The notes under the pieces were generated by a model, which saw nothing but the letters and a program-made list of their open reading frames with translations, was not told the origin of the DNA and did not search any database. Shown here piece after piece: positions 1 to 8,340 of a stretch of DNA of 64,000 bases. The stretch spans positions 124,001-188,000 of the forward strand of contig NZ_JADQBZ010000004.1 in NCBI RefSeq assembly GCF_016278365.1, given 5' to 3'. A program made the position numbers and the translations under genes. How positions within the stretch are numbered: the stretch's first letter is position 1; every line of letters starts with the position of its first letter. This stretch comes from Methanolobus sp. GTDB lineage: Archaea > Halobacteriota > Methanosarcinia > Methanosarcinales > Methanosarcinaceae.

Positions 1-627
1 TTGCCTAAAACAAAAGTCGAGCACTTACCGGCTTTTAAAAACCCTTACGTTCTAATTGACGAAATGGAAAACCAAGATGCTAAATTATCTCAATGGCTTA
101 AAATTTCTCTTTTAACTTTGAAAAAGGACAAGAGAAAACGTACAAATATTGATATAAAAGAGTATTTTAAAGAATTGCATGCCACGTGGAATGTGTTACT
201 ATCTCAACGTTCTATTCTACTTGTTACTCCTTCAGGGGAAGAGTCTTGCGAAATAAAGGTATTACCCATAGATTTGGATAGTATATTCTCAAATTTAATA
301 GCAAATTCGATTGATGCATTCAAGCGTGATGGTGCTTCCAAGGAAAGGATTATAACAATAACTTGGGAAAAAAAGAACGACAATTTGATAATATTCTATT
401 CTGATACAGGTTGTGGGCTCTCAGCAGATTATGAAAATCCTGAAGTTATATTCAATGCTTTTGTAACCACAAAAAGAGACAAACATGGCAATATCATAGG
501 CACTGGACTTGGGATGTGGATAGTAAAAAATATAATTGACGATTACGCCGGAAAGATAAATATTTTAAAACCTGAAGTTGGGTTTGGCTTAGAAATTATT
601 TTGCCAATAAGGGGAAGAGGAGAGTAA
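1..627 (+). CDS. GHKL/HATPase-domain sensor-kinase-like protein, 5' partial
   Basis: The visible 208 residues are the ATP-binding half of a histidine-kinase-like protein. The N-box is around residues 98-106 (NLIANSIDA), the G1 box DTGCGL at 135-140, an F-box-like FNAFVTTK at 151-158 and the G2 box GTGLGM at 167-172. This order is that of the GHKL family (histidine kinases, Hsp90, MutL). The frame is open at base 1, so the TTG there need not be the start, and any sensor or H-box part would lie upstream. The stop is directly followed by a receiver-domain gene, then HNH nuclease and DNA methylase genes on the same strand, suggesting one operon. Kinase activity is inference, because the phospho-acceptor histidine is not visible. 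The gene is clearly more A+T-rich than the core genes further right. Confidence 0.85.
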   Translation: MPKTKVEHLPAFKNPYVLIDEMENQDAKLSQWLKISLLTLKKDKRKRTNIDIKEYFKELHATWNVLLSQRSILLVTPSGEESCEIKVLPIDLDSIFSNLIANSIDAFKRDGASKERIITITWEKKNDNLIIFYSDTGCGLSADYENPEVIFNAFVTTKRDKHGNIIGTGLGMWIVKNIIDDYAGKINILKPEVGFGLEIILPIRGRGE

Positions 628-628
628 T

Positions 629-1270
629 ATAATTACTGAAAAAAAGTTTTATAAGGTTGGCTATATTGATGAAGACGAGGATGACATTCATGAATTTCAG
701 CGTGCTTTCGATAAGTACTTTGAAATAATCGTGTTTAAACCAGACCTAAAAACAGAACTAAATGACATCTTATCATGGATGAATGAGAAAAACATTGATA
801 TAATCATAGTCGATTTTAACTTAAAAGAAAATGATTCAGTGAATATATTTGGAAACCAGATTCTTGAAATGATAAACAATAGATATCTCAACTTTCCAAT
901 GTTTATGTTTACAGGTCATGAGCTAGATGCTATTAACACATCAGATCCTTCCATAGATGATTTAATTCATGAAAAGGATTCTGTTTATGAAAATAAGGAG
1001 TTGATGGCTCAGCGCATCACTAATAAAATTGAAAACTACAACACAAAATTGGAATCAGCTCATTTAGAATATAGTGCTCTTGTTAAAAAGGAAAAATTAA
1101 GCTTGGAAGAAGAAGAACAACTGCTTAGGTTGGACTTATTTCTGGAAGAAAGTCATGATAAAACGCAAGCAAAAGCAGTACTATCAAAACGTAGTGAGTA
1201 TCTGGAAGAGTTGACTAAATTAGTTGAAAAAGCAGATGCAATATTAAAAGAGATTGATCAAAATGAGTGA
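629..1270 (+). CDS. Stand-alone receiver (response-regulator) protein with apparent ATA/ATT start
   Basis: From 629 the frame reads into a complete receiver domain: an acidic pocket in YIDEDEDDI near residues 12-20, phospho-acceptor Asp in IIIVDFNL, Thr in MFTGH and Lys in HEKDS. About 80 charged, helical C-terminal residues follow, likely a coiled coil, with no recognisable DNA-binding output. The first standard start codon is GTG 731, which would delete the acidic pocket and first strand. The frame upstream of 731 has no ATG, GTG or TTG back to the stop at 608. A purine-rich ribosome-binding stretch (AGGAG near 618-622) sits just before ATA 629 and ATT 632. The gene is probably translated from one of these, or by coupling to the kinase gene that ends at 627. 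It is the likely phosphorelay partner of that kinase. Confidence 0.75.
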   Translation: MITEKKFYKVGYIDEDEDDIHEFQRAFDKYFEIIVFKPDLKTELNDILSWMNEKNIDIIIVDFNLKENDSVNIFGNQILEMINNRYLNFPMFMFTGHELDAINTSDPSIDDLIHEKDSVYENKELMAQRITNKIENYNTKLESAHLEYSALVKKEKLSLEEEEQLLRLDLFLEESHDKTQAKAVLSKRSEYLEELTKLVEKADAILKEIDQNE

Positions 1271-1853
1271 TTTCAGGCTTATCTCTCCAAAAAGAAGAAA
1301 TCAAACTAAAGAAGTTAAAGACTATAGATTACATAAGAATGATTTGTGCGAGGACTTCAAAAACAGTTGCGGATACTGTGGTGATAATGATGCCTTTTCG
1401 GGAGGGAAAAGGTTCTATCAAATTGACCATTTTGTACCAAAGTCCTTCGAAGAAATTGATCGCGCGGAATATTCGAATTTAGTGTATTCATGCTTTTTTT
1501 GCAACAATAGAAAAAGAAAAGATTGGCCAACTGGCAATATTAATCAGCATAATGATGGAATACGAGGATACATCGATCCTTGTCACGACGATTTCCCAGG
1601 GCATTTCAAAAGAAATGAAAGAGGGGATATTATCCCCTGTTCTCAGCTTGGTGATTACATGCATCTTCACTTAAATTTGGGATTACGAAGACATGCCTTA
1701 ATATGGAATTTATCCCGTTTTGAGATTCGAATAGAAAGACTCAAAAAGCTTAAAGAAAAAGGTTTATTAAAAGATCACATTTTAGAATACTGCACTCTAT
1801 TAGAAAAATATTATGAAGAAATGATGTACTTACGTGTTATAAATAATGAGTGA
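1263..1853 (+). CDS. HNH endonuclease
   Basis: This is a 196-residue HNH nuclease. A CxxC pair (Cys36, Cys39) and a second (CFFC, 77-80) form the expected zinc-binding frame around the IDHFVPK core at 55-61, whose His is the catalytic general base in this family. The segment YSNLVYSC followed by NNRKR is typical of standalone HNH restriction or defence nucleases, including McrA-like and Septu PtuB-like proteins. ATG 1263 overlaps the receiver stop by 8 bases; an in-frame TTG lies at 1254. The stop overlaps a possible start region of the methylase gene. It could be the restriction arm of a restriction-modification pair with that methylase, or an effector controlled by the upstream kinase/receiver pair. 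Both roles are inferred from position. Confidence 0.82.
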   Translation: MSDFRLISPKRRNQTKEVKDYRLHKNDLCEDFKNSCGYCGDNDAFSGGKRFYQIDHFVPKSFEEIDRAEYSNLVYSCFFCNNRKRKDWPTGNINQHNDGIRGYIDPCHDDFPGHFKRNERGDIIPCSQLGDYMHLHLNLGLRRHALIWNLSRFEIRIERLKKLKEKGLLKDHILEYCTLLEKYYEEMMYLRVINNE

Positions 1854-1873
1854 TATTTGGTATGAGGTACCAA

Positions 1874-3493
1874 ATGGAAAATCAAAAACAGAACGGAAGT
1901 TACTATACATCTCCATTACTAGCAAATTTTATAGTAAAGCATATTTTTGAACATTATGTACTCCCTAAGAAAGTAAAAATACTAGAGCCTAGTTGTGGGG
2001 ATGGGATATTTATTGAAGCATTGCTTAACCATGTTCCTTTTGATTCAATATCCGAGTTAACTTTAGTCGAAAAAAGTAATTTGGAACTTGAAAAAGCATT
2101 AAAAATCACACAGAGTTATAATCCTTTATTAAAGGTAAATTCGTTCAATACTGATTTTCTCGAATTCCAAGAAGATTTATCTGAGAGATATAATCTCATT
2201 ATAGGTAATCCACCTTATATAAAAAAAGTTTTACTTTCCAAACGGCAAAGAGAATTATGCCATAAAATCCACCAAAATGCAGAATTATCGTCTGACTGCA
2301 TTAAAAATATATGGACATCTTTTCTATTAACTTCAATTAAGAAATTGGATGAAAATAGTGTTATATGTTTGGTTTTACCTGCAGAATTACTTCAAGTTAA
2401 ATATGCTAAAGAAATAAGAAAGTATCTATTGGATAGTTTTAATAGAATTGAAATTTTTGCATTCAATGAACTTATTTTCGAAAAGATAGAACAAGATGTT
2501 ATTGTACTAATAGCTTCAAAAGAAGCTGCTTCAAATGGGAAAGACGGAATTTCATTTTATCAAGTAAATAAGCTTGAGGATTTACAAATACCTCAGTTTA
2601 TTGAAAAAAATAGTAATGTACATAGGAAGACTCTTGACAAATGGACTAATTATCTTCTTGAAGACGAGGAACTGAATTTCATAGATGATATTAGAAGAAG
2701 ATTAATGCCTATAGAATACTATTGTGAAAAAATTGGTGTAGGTATTGTTACAGCAGCGAATTCATATTTTATAGTAAATGATGACAAAGTAGATGAGTAC
2801 CAACTTCATAGTTTTTCAGATAGCATCCTCTCAAAATCGTCAGACATTAGCGGAATAATTGATATTACAAATGAAGTCATAAGTGATTTAAAACAATCGA
2901 ATAAGAAAACAAATCTCATCACCTTTCCTAATGTCGATATCGAAGAAATAGATCAAAGTGCAAGAAAATATATTGATTATGGAGAGTCTTTAGACCTTGA
3001 TAAAAGATACAAATGCAAGCAGCGCACAAACTGGTATAGTGTTCCATATCTTTGGAAGTGTGATGGTTTTTTTGGAAAACGTGCTCACAAGTTCCCAAGA
3101 GTAATTCTAAACAGTGCAAAGATTAATGTCACTGATTCCTTCTATCGAATAAATATAAAAGAAGAATATGATATCAAAAGCTTAGTGTTCTCTTTTTACA
3201 ACTCACTGTGTTTAGTCCTTGCAGAGTTGGAAGGCCGCTATTATGGTGGTGGCGTCTTGGAATTAACTCCCAATGAATTCAAAAAAATATCTCTTCCATA
3301 TTGCGAAAATATAACAAATGAGCACTTTTTAGCCCTCGGGGAGATGCTCAAGAGTGAGCAAAATATATGTAATATTTTAAATTACACTGATAACATTATT
3401 CTCAAAGAAAATATTGGATTAGAAGAACACGAAATAGAAAAATTGAGGCAAATTAGAGAAAAACTTGTTGCAAGAAGACTAAAATCTAGTTGA
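1874..3493 (+). CDS. Eco57I-like N6-adenine DNA methyltransferase
   Basis: This 539-residue S-adenosylmethionine-dependent DNA methylase has motif I as LEPSCGDGIF near residues 37-46 and the catalytic adenine-methylase motif NPPY near 112-115 (LIIGNPPYIKK). The C-terminal part resembles a target-recognition domain, with YYGGGVLELTPNEFKK near its end, as in Eco57I/TaqI-type enzymes. No nuclease domain is fused. ATG 1874 is preferred because GAGGT lies 5 bases upstream and the family N-terminus (NGSYYTSPLLA) follows at once; GTG 1850 and ATG 1862 are in-frame alternatives. It is the fourth gene of the kinase, receiver, HNH, methylase run and shares its A+T-rich composition, which suggests horizontal acquisition. 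Confidence 0.85.
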   Translation: MENQKQNGSYYTSPLLANFIVKHIFEHYVLPKKVKILEPSCGDGIFIEALLNHVPFDSISELTLVEKSNLELEKALKITQSYNPLLKVNSFNTDFLEFQEDLSERYNLIIGNPPYIKKVLLSKRQRELCHKIHQNAELSSDCIKNIWTSFLLTSIKKLDENSVICLVLPAELLQVKYAKEIRKYLLDSFNRIEIFAFNELIFEKIEQDVIVLIASKEAASNGKDGISFYQVNKLEDLQIPQFIEKNSNVHRKTLDKWTNYLLEDEELNFIDDIRRRLMPIEYYCEKIGVGIVTAANSYFIVNDDKVDEYQLHSFSDSILSKSSDISGIIDITNEVISDLKQSNKKTNLITFPNVDIEEIDQSARKYIDYGESLDLDKRYKCKQRTNWYSVPYLWKCDGFFGKRAHKFPRVILNSAKINVTDSFYRINIKEEYDIKSLVFSFYNSLCLVLAELEGRYYGGGVLELTPNEFKKISLPYCENITNEHFLALGEMLKSEQNICNILNYTDNIILKENIGLEEHEIEKLRQIREKLVARRLKSS

Positions 3494-3628
3494 AGGCACT
3501 GATTGTTATTAGTCCTATATTGTCGGATGACACTGGAATCTATAAGGTTTTATTGATATTGATAATCTCGACGGTCACTTACAAGTAATTATAAGCTACA
3601 TATCACCACAATCTCAGGAGGAAACATC

Positions 3629-3829
3629 GTGGCTCCTACCATTGACCAAACAACAATACCAGCTACACAGCTTGTACGAGACCGGCTTAAAAGCTATGGT
3701 CGAAAAGGAGAGACCTATAGCGAGATATTGGAACGCCTCATGGATGCTGTCGATAAGGATGAATTTATGGACCGCATGTGCAGGCGCCTGGAAGAAAAGG
3801 ATCAGTTTGTCTCAGTTGATGAAATCTAA
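3629..3829 (+). CDS. VapB/RelB-like antitoxin
   Basis: This 66-residue protein has the short N-terminal strand followed by RDRLKSYGRKGETYSEIL, typical of the small archaeal antitoxins often annotated as VapB-family or DUF7557. The GTG start at 3629 is preceded by AGGAGG at 3617-3622. Immediately downstream, starting at GTG 3830 or ATG 3839, is the N-terminus of a RelE-type toxin that stops after 32 residues, so the antitoxin appears to have lost a functional partner. Family assignment is by sequence pattern; the DNA-binding specificity is unknown. Confidence 0.7.
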   Translation: MAPTIDQTTIPATQLVRDRLKSYGRKGETYSEILERLMDAVDKDEFMDRMCRRLEEKDQFVSVDEI

Positions 3830-3838
3830 GTGAGCAAA

Positions 3839-3937
3839 ATGCCATTCCGGATAAATGTGCACCCGCACATAAGGAAATTCCTGAGCTCACAGGACCTTGA
3901 AACAAGGAACAGGTTTGTAGAATGTCTATTTTTATGA
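3839..3937 (+). pseudogene. Truncated RelE/ParE-type toxin remnant
   Basis: The frame from ATG 3839 (or GTG 3830) encodes 32 residues including RINVHPHIRKFLSSQDLETR, which matches the first strand and helix of RelE-family mRNA-interferase toxins. A TGA at 3935 ends it, and a DHFR-like gene on the other strand ends at 3949, so the catalytic C-terminal two thirds are absent. Position right after an antitoxin gene fits an antitoxin-first TA operon that has been cut. A short regulatory peptide cannot be excluded. Confidence 0.65.
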
Positions 3938-3948
3938 AACGAGTATCA

Positions 3949-4545
3949 TCAGAATGAACCGGTTTCAACTCTCCCTGCACGCTTATAGGAAGCTATTATC
4001 ACTCCCTTCGGTGAGCTTTTCAGATCGTGCAAAGTAAACGCAGCAGGAATGGTGCCTTCGGCAAACAGGCGCTTGCCTGTTCCGAGGGTGACAGGGAATA
4101 TCTTGAGCCAGAGCTCATCAACAAGATCATGTTCCAATAGTGTCTGAATGAGCTTGCCGCTGCCGTGGACTTGCAGCTGCGGACCTTCCTGTGACTTGAG
4201 TTCTTTTATTTTCCCGACGACATCGTCTTTCAACTGGACTGAATTACTCCACTCAGGCTGCATTTGAGAATGAGAGACTACATACTTTTTTGCTTTGTTG
4301 AGTGCTTCTCCATCTTCATTATGGGTCGGCCAGTATGCGGCAAATATCTCATACGTTTTCCTGCCAAGCAAAAGGTCAAATGGTTTGCTCATCTGTTCGG
4401 TCATTACCTTGCCAAGAAAGTCGTCAAAGTAGGGAACTGTCCACCCGCCATATTTGAAATCTCCCGATGTATCTTCCTCAGGCCCGCCGGGAGCCTGCAT
4501 AATTCCGTCCAGTGTTATAAAAGATAGGACAATGATCTTTCTCAT
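3949..4545 (-). CDS. Dihydrofolate-reductase-family protein (RibD C-terminal type)
   Basis: This 198-residue protein starts MRKIIVLSFITLDGIMQAP, the signature opening of the YyaP/YwjB branch of the RibD-C/DHFR fold. LLLGRKTYEIFA near residues 59-70 and the central LQVHGSGKLIQTLLEHDLVDEL are also typical of the family. Members bind NADPH, but most have no proven substrate. The start has a strong site, GGGGAGG, about 8 bases upstream. It is monocistronic and convergent with the toxin remnant. Reductase activity is assumed from the fold. Confidence 0.8.
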   Translation of the reverse strand: MRKIIVLSFITLDGIMQAPGGPEEDTSGDFKYGGWTVPYFDDFLGKVMTEQMSKPFDLLLGRKTYEIFAAYWPTHNEDGEALNKAKKYVVSHSQMQPEWSNSVQLKDDVVGKIKELKSQEGPQLQVHGSGKLIQTLLEHDLVDELWLKIFPVTLGTGKRLFAEGTIPAAFTLHDLKSSPKGVIIASYKRAGRVETGSF

Positions 4546-4772
4546 AATGTTTCCTCCCCTGAATCCAAAGGTGCTTTACTTTTTATATTTACCAAATACC
4601 ATATTCTTTTTTCGGCTCTATGTTTTCTTGTGTTGGTTAACATGCAGGCAGCTATCATTTTTAAATCGCTGTAACAAATATGTAATGTAAATTTGCAGAG
4701 TCAGAATGTCCTGCTTAAGAAAGACATTCCTGATTCACCTCATTTAAATAGAGAATTTCACATTCTGGTAAT

Positions 4773-5576
4773 ATGAACGATCCAGACATTCACACATATA
4801 TTCAAGAGGCTGAAGAAATCGAAGAAATGTACATGGACCTGCTGGAAGGTACGACCCAGAAAAGGATGAGGCATGCTGGTGATGGTTCCTCGGGATTGCC
4901 GAATGTCGAATATAAAGTATGTATCATCAATTCCAAGAACGAGCTGCTGCAGTGTACCCTTTTGAGAAAGTATGAGGTCTGGTATGAAGCCTGCCGCAAG
5001 CTTGCTCTTGAATATATGGGCAGGGGCAGGGGAGCGAAGTATGAAAGTTTCACGGGGATGTACGAGAGGATATTGAGCCTGATCGATCTCAAAGACCCTG
5101 ACACGAACTCTAATGAGAAGAAGCATTTAAAAGACGGATTCCTCTCCGGTTTTGATGGCCAGGTCCGCATGCTGCACACAATAGAGCCTATTATCACCTT
5201 AAGTAAGAACAACTACAAGAGAATGATAACAGCAGATCTGGTGAATTCCGGACTTGAAGAAGCTGAAAGTCTATATCAGCAAGGGTCTATCCGCCAGGCA
5301 GGTATTATTGCAGGTTTTGGTCTTGAACGATACTTAAGGGCATTGTGCGAGGTTAACGATATTGGATTGGAACCTGAAGATACCATGGTCACGATGGCTC
5401 AAAAGCTCCTTGGATCCAATAAGCTGCAGGATATTGATTCAGAAAGCCTTGGATCAATGGACCATCTCGCAACTTTAAGGGATAAATGTACTCGTCCGGA
5501 TGAAGAGCCACAGGAAGACGAAGTCCGGGAATTGATCGACAAGACCAGGGAAGTAATGTTCCTGGCTTTCTGTTGA
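4773..5576 (+). CDS. Conserved hypothetical protein, mostly helical
   Basis: This 267-residue soluble protein is not recognised. The N-terminal third is acidic and helical (QEAEEIEEMYMDLLEG). The middle contains a basic stretch near YMGRGRGAKYESF. The C-terminal part, with SIRQAGIIAGFGLERYLRAL, resembles HEPN-like or abortive-infection-type helical bundles, but this is weak. A TATA-like element (CATTTAAAT at about 4740-4748) lies about 25-30 bases before ATG 4773 and no Shine-Dalgarno is evident, so the message is probably leaderless. There is no signal peptide or membrane segment. It stands alone between oppositely oriented genes. Confidence 0.7.
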   Translation: MNDPDIHTYIQEAEEIEEMYMDLLEGTTQKRMRHAGDGSSGLPNVEYKVCIINSKNELLQCTLLRKYEVWYEACRKLALEYMGRGRGAKYESFTGMYERILSLIDLKDPDTNSNEKKHLKDGFLSGFDGQVRMLHTIEPIITLSKNNYKRMITADLVNSGLEEAESLYQQGSIRQAGIIAGFGLERYLRALCEVNDIGLEPEDTMVTMAQKLLGSNKLQDIDSESLGSMDHLATLRDKCTRPDEEPQEDEVRELIDKTREVMFLAFC

Positions 5577-5632
5577 ATTGAATTTTATTTTCCAGCCAAT
5601 CCCTCAATCCGCCTAAAAAATGAGTGCTGAAA

Positions 5633-6199
5633 TCACTCATTCCTGCGCCTGAAAATAAATGCCAGTCCTATTATCGCAGCCATGGGCAAGGCGATTGTCG
5701 GGAACTCCGGTATCTCGTTTGTCACGCGCACCAGGCCGGCGTCCCATGTATAATCTTCTTCACCGTTCGCAAGGTTTGTGCATACTGTCAGGCCGGTCAC
5801 GGTGTCTGCGTCACTGTCAACATCATAGTTCCCAGTATCTGCACTCGTGAATTTCCAACCGGTCGGGTGCACGAACTCTATATAGTAACTCTGGTAATTG
5901 GCAGGTATATCTTCAAAGCAATAGGATCCGTTTTCATCTGTTGTAGTTGTGGCAACAAGGATCATTGTACAGCAATCATAAAGGTTCACCGTCACGCCTC
6001 CCACGCCGGGCTCTCCCTCATCTTGTACCCCATTGAAGTTTATGTCTTCCCACACACGGTCGCCAATCTTTCCAACTTCGCATGGTCTGGAATTAGCCAA
6101 AGCTTGGGATGATGATGCTATCAGCAAGGTTATGACGATCAACACTATCCCGATTGATCTCACTTGATACGTTACACTATTCACACTATTTTTTATCAT
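5633..6199 (-). CDS. Secreted SdrD B-like surface protein with PEF-CTERM signal
   Basis: This 188-residue exported protein has a hydrophobic N-terminal signal ending near residue 35 (SSSQALANS). One SdrD B-like (Cna-B-type) domain follows: KIGDRVWEDINFNGVQDEGEPG, with the Asp/Asn/Glu calcium-type loop, then GSYCFEDIPANYQSYYIEF. The C-terminus is a tripartite sorting signal: PEFPTIALP, a hydrophobic helix, then FRRRNE. That is the PEF-CTERM motif cleaved by archaeosortase C in methanogens. The start has GGTGGTGA upstream. It is probably displayed on the cell surface; an archaeosortase gene is not in this window. A paired Cys-Cys (DCCTM) may form a disulfide. Confidence 0.85.
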   Translation of the reverse strand: MIKNSVNSVTYQVRSIGIVLIVITLLIASSSQALANSRPCEVGKIGDRVWEDINFNGVQDEGEPGVGGVTVNLYDCCTMILVATTTTDENGSYCFEDIPANYQSYYIEFVHPTGWKFTSADTGNYDVDSDADTVTGLTVCTNLANGEEDYTWDAGLVRVTNEIPEFPTIALPMAAIIGLAFIFRRRNE

Positions 6200-6487
6200 A
6201 TTTCACCACCACTTTTTAGGAACAGGATATTTCCCATTAATTCGCAAGACTTTCTTCTATAAGAATGTTACTAAAATAAGTTAAGTAACAGCGTTAAGCA
6301 GGCTTGATTTATCATAACTCTGGATATTCTAGTTGGCATAGTTCTGAAGGCTTTATGCACCGGACTTCCCACTATTTCTGGAATCAATATCCTCTGACGT
6401 GGATAACTGCGAACTGCACTGAAGTTTAGACAATTCTTTAATAAGTAGACTTCCTAGATGTACTGAGAACAACAAGAGGTGTGATCT

Positions 6488-7831
6488 ATGAAAAAATCCT
6501 TGATCTATATTTCAATAGGGCTGCTGGTCATCAGTTCACTCTTTGTATCAGGTGCAATGGCAGATGGCAGAATGCCTTTGATCCAATCGCTCAACACAGA
6601 AGTAAAGATGGTCTCCTCTGCAGGTTCCGGTGTATCTTCCGAGCCTGCCTATGCAGGAGACATTGCCACCGTCACGGATATGGCAATCTACCCTTACGGG
6701 GAAATGAGCAAAATTGTCGTAAAACCAAGTTACTCTAATGTGAGGCTGCAGCCCGGCGAGAGCAGGGAGATAAAGGTCAGTGTCACCAACAGGGGAGATA
6801 AAACAGCTTCCATCGATCCGACACTGGTTATCCAGCCCTACACCCCGAACTATCTCAAGGATGAATGGGTAGTCGTAACACCAACATCCGCTGAACTTGC
6901 GCCGGATGCAAAACAGGATTTCCTTGTCAGGATAAGCATTCCCGAAAATGCAGACCTGGGGTACTATTATGCAACCATGGCCTTTGGGGAGTCTGATGTA
7001 CAGAACCACACCATGTATCCTGTGTACGGCGGCTCCCTGGAGATGTCAATAGATGTCTGGACCCCTCCAAGCGTCCAGATCGGGACGACCTACATCAACG
7101 ACCGTGTCGAGGCAGGCAGCAGTTATGACTATGAAGTCAAGATAACCAACGTGGGCAAGCAGGACATCGCAATGGACCCCGAAGTGCTCATAAACAATAT
7201 CTATTATGCTGAGGCTGTGTCTTCTGTCAGGTACGGAGGTGCTTCAATGGCTGTAATTGATGAGAGTGCCATCACGGTGGATGCGCCTTCCGTAATCAAG
7301 GCCGGCGAAACGGTAACTGTAAAAGTAAGGCTGGACGTACCTTCGGATGCTACTGGCTCTTTCAGCGGTACCATTGACCTTGGGATAGACGACCCTGCCC
7401 TGCGTGAATGGGAAGGCCAGGTGCAGCTGTACTTCACAGTATGGGAGCAGCCCTCTGAAACTTTCGTCAGGGAGTTCACCACTTACACCGATGGCACAAT
7501 GAGTATAGAGGTTACGACAAACGTATATGATTATGGCATCTATGGTACCAGGTCATCCAGTCTGTCACCATCGTTCGAAGTTTCAATGAAGCAGGGTGGC
7601 CAGCCGGTAGATATGCAGCTCGTCAGGACAACCACAAAAGGCCATGTCACCTACGGTACGAGTCCTATGGAGCCGATGACATCCTCTGCATCCTTTGGTT
7701 ATCAGAGCACTGGTACGATGTATACTGAAGTCTATGAGGTCGCAGGTGCCGCAGGCGAATGGACACTGAGTATACTTCCGGTAAATACGGATAACTTTGA
7801 GTACAGCATCACTACAGGTGATCTGGACTAA
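6488..7831 (+). CDS. Secreted protein with tandem beta-sandwich (NEW3/CARDB-like) domains
   Basis: This 447-residue protein has a signal peptide (residues 1 to about 24, ending SGAMA). A spacer is followed by at least two Ig-like repeats with the pattern LQPGESREIKVSVTNRGDK near residue 90 and SSYDYEVKITNVGKQDIAMD near 210, then IKAGETVTVKVRLDVPSD near 270. These are typical of extracellular NEW3/CARDB-type beta-sandwiches. There is no C-terminal membrane anchor or sorting signal, so it may be released or held by the S-layer. The start has AGAGGTGTGAT upstream. A hairpin with a T run follows the stop. The function is unknown; a role in surface binding or assembly is inference. Confidence 0.75.
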   Translation: MKKSLIYISIGLLVISSLFVSGAMADGRMPLIQSLNTEVKMVSSAGSGVSSEPAYAGDIATVTDMAIYPYGEMSKIVVKPSYSNVRLQPGESREIKVSVTNRGDKTASIDPTLVIQPYTPNYLKDEWVVVTPTSAELAPDAKQDFLVRISIPENADLGYYYATMAFGESDVQNHTMYPVYGGSLEMSIDVWTPPSVQIGTTYINDRVEAGSSYDYEVKITNVGKQDIAMDPEVLINNIYYAEAVSSVRYGGASMAVIDESAITVDAPSVIKAGETVTVKVRLDVPSDATGSFSGTIDLGIDDPALREWEGQVQLYFTVWEQPSETFVREFTTYTDGTMSIEVTTNVYDYGIYGTRSSSLSPSFEVSMKQGGQPVDMQLVRTTTKGHVTYGTSPMEPMTSSASFGYQSTGTMYTEVYEVAGAAGEWTLSILPVNTDNFEYSITTGDLD

Positions 7832-7835
7832 GGAA

Positions 7836-7877
7836 AGGGTCAATGACCCTGTCCTCTCTCCTTCGCCCTCTTTTTTG
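7836..7877 (+). terminator. Hairpin plus T-run terminator
   Basis: AGGGTCA at 7836-7842 pairs with TGACCCT at 7844-7850 (the practical stem is AGGGT/ACCCT with a CAATG loop). A pyrimidine-rich stretch ending in six T at 7871-7876 follows. It lies directly after the stop of the secreted protein gene. Confidence 0.5.
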
Positions 7878-7928
7878 ATGTGTTCCCAGTGACCTGAATT
7901 TATATTCCTTTCAGCAGGAGGTGGCTTG

Positions 7929-8033
7929 ATGAGTAGATGTGTATGTCCCGGAAAAGTAAGAATAATGATAGTTTTTACTCTGTATCTACTTATGTTAATG
8001 TCTGTGGTTTTCGCAGGATTGATCGCTAATTAA
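7929..8033 (+). CDS. Small single-span membrane protein (34 aa)
   Basis: ATG 7929 opens a 34-codon frame encoding a short basic Cys-containing head (MSRCVCPGKVR) and one strong hydrophobic helix. An excellent ribosome-binding site, AGGAGGTG, lies at 7917-7924, five bases before the ATG, and is the main reason to call it. It ends at TAA 8031. No homologue is recognised. It could be a small membrane regulator, but no partner is evident. Confidence 0.5.
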   Translation: MSRCVCPGKVRIMIVFTLYLLMLMSVVFAGLIAN

Positions 8034-8162
8034 GAACATTTGAATTTATCATTTGAGTGATGTATTTTTCTACATTTGATGATGCGTAGCTGCTTTAATA
8101 GATAAGTATTTATATTTATTTTTCTAATTAGATATTATAAATTGTTCATTTAGGAGTATTGC

Positions 8163-8318
8163 ATGAACAACCAAGATGAAACCACATTCAATGAGTTTAA
8201 GGAAATATTCCATCGGTATCTCGACACAGATGATCTCTCTGACCAGGAGTTCCTTCTCCGGCATGATATGATCCAGTTCATCAAGAACGCGTGTATAAGG
8301 AGCCTCGTGGTCTGCTAG
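8163..8318 (+). CDS. Small hypothetical acidic protein (51 aa)
   Basis: ATG 8163 follows AGGAG at 8152-8156 and opens a 51-residue frame rich in acidic and aromatic residues (FKEIFHRYLDTDDLSDQEF), ending RSLVVC. TATA-like A+T-rich sequence lies at about 8108-8116. A palindromic stretch follows at 8341-8385. The predicted protein is soluble and probably two helices. No family is recognised; it is called on the ribosome-binding site, promoter and coding-like composition. Confidence 0.5.
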   Translation: MNNQDETTFNEFKEIFHRYLDTDDLSDQEFLLRHDMIQFIKNACIRSLVVC

Positions 8319-8340
8319 GCCTGGCTTCTTCCGGTTAATG

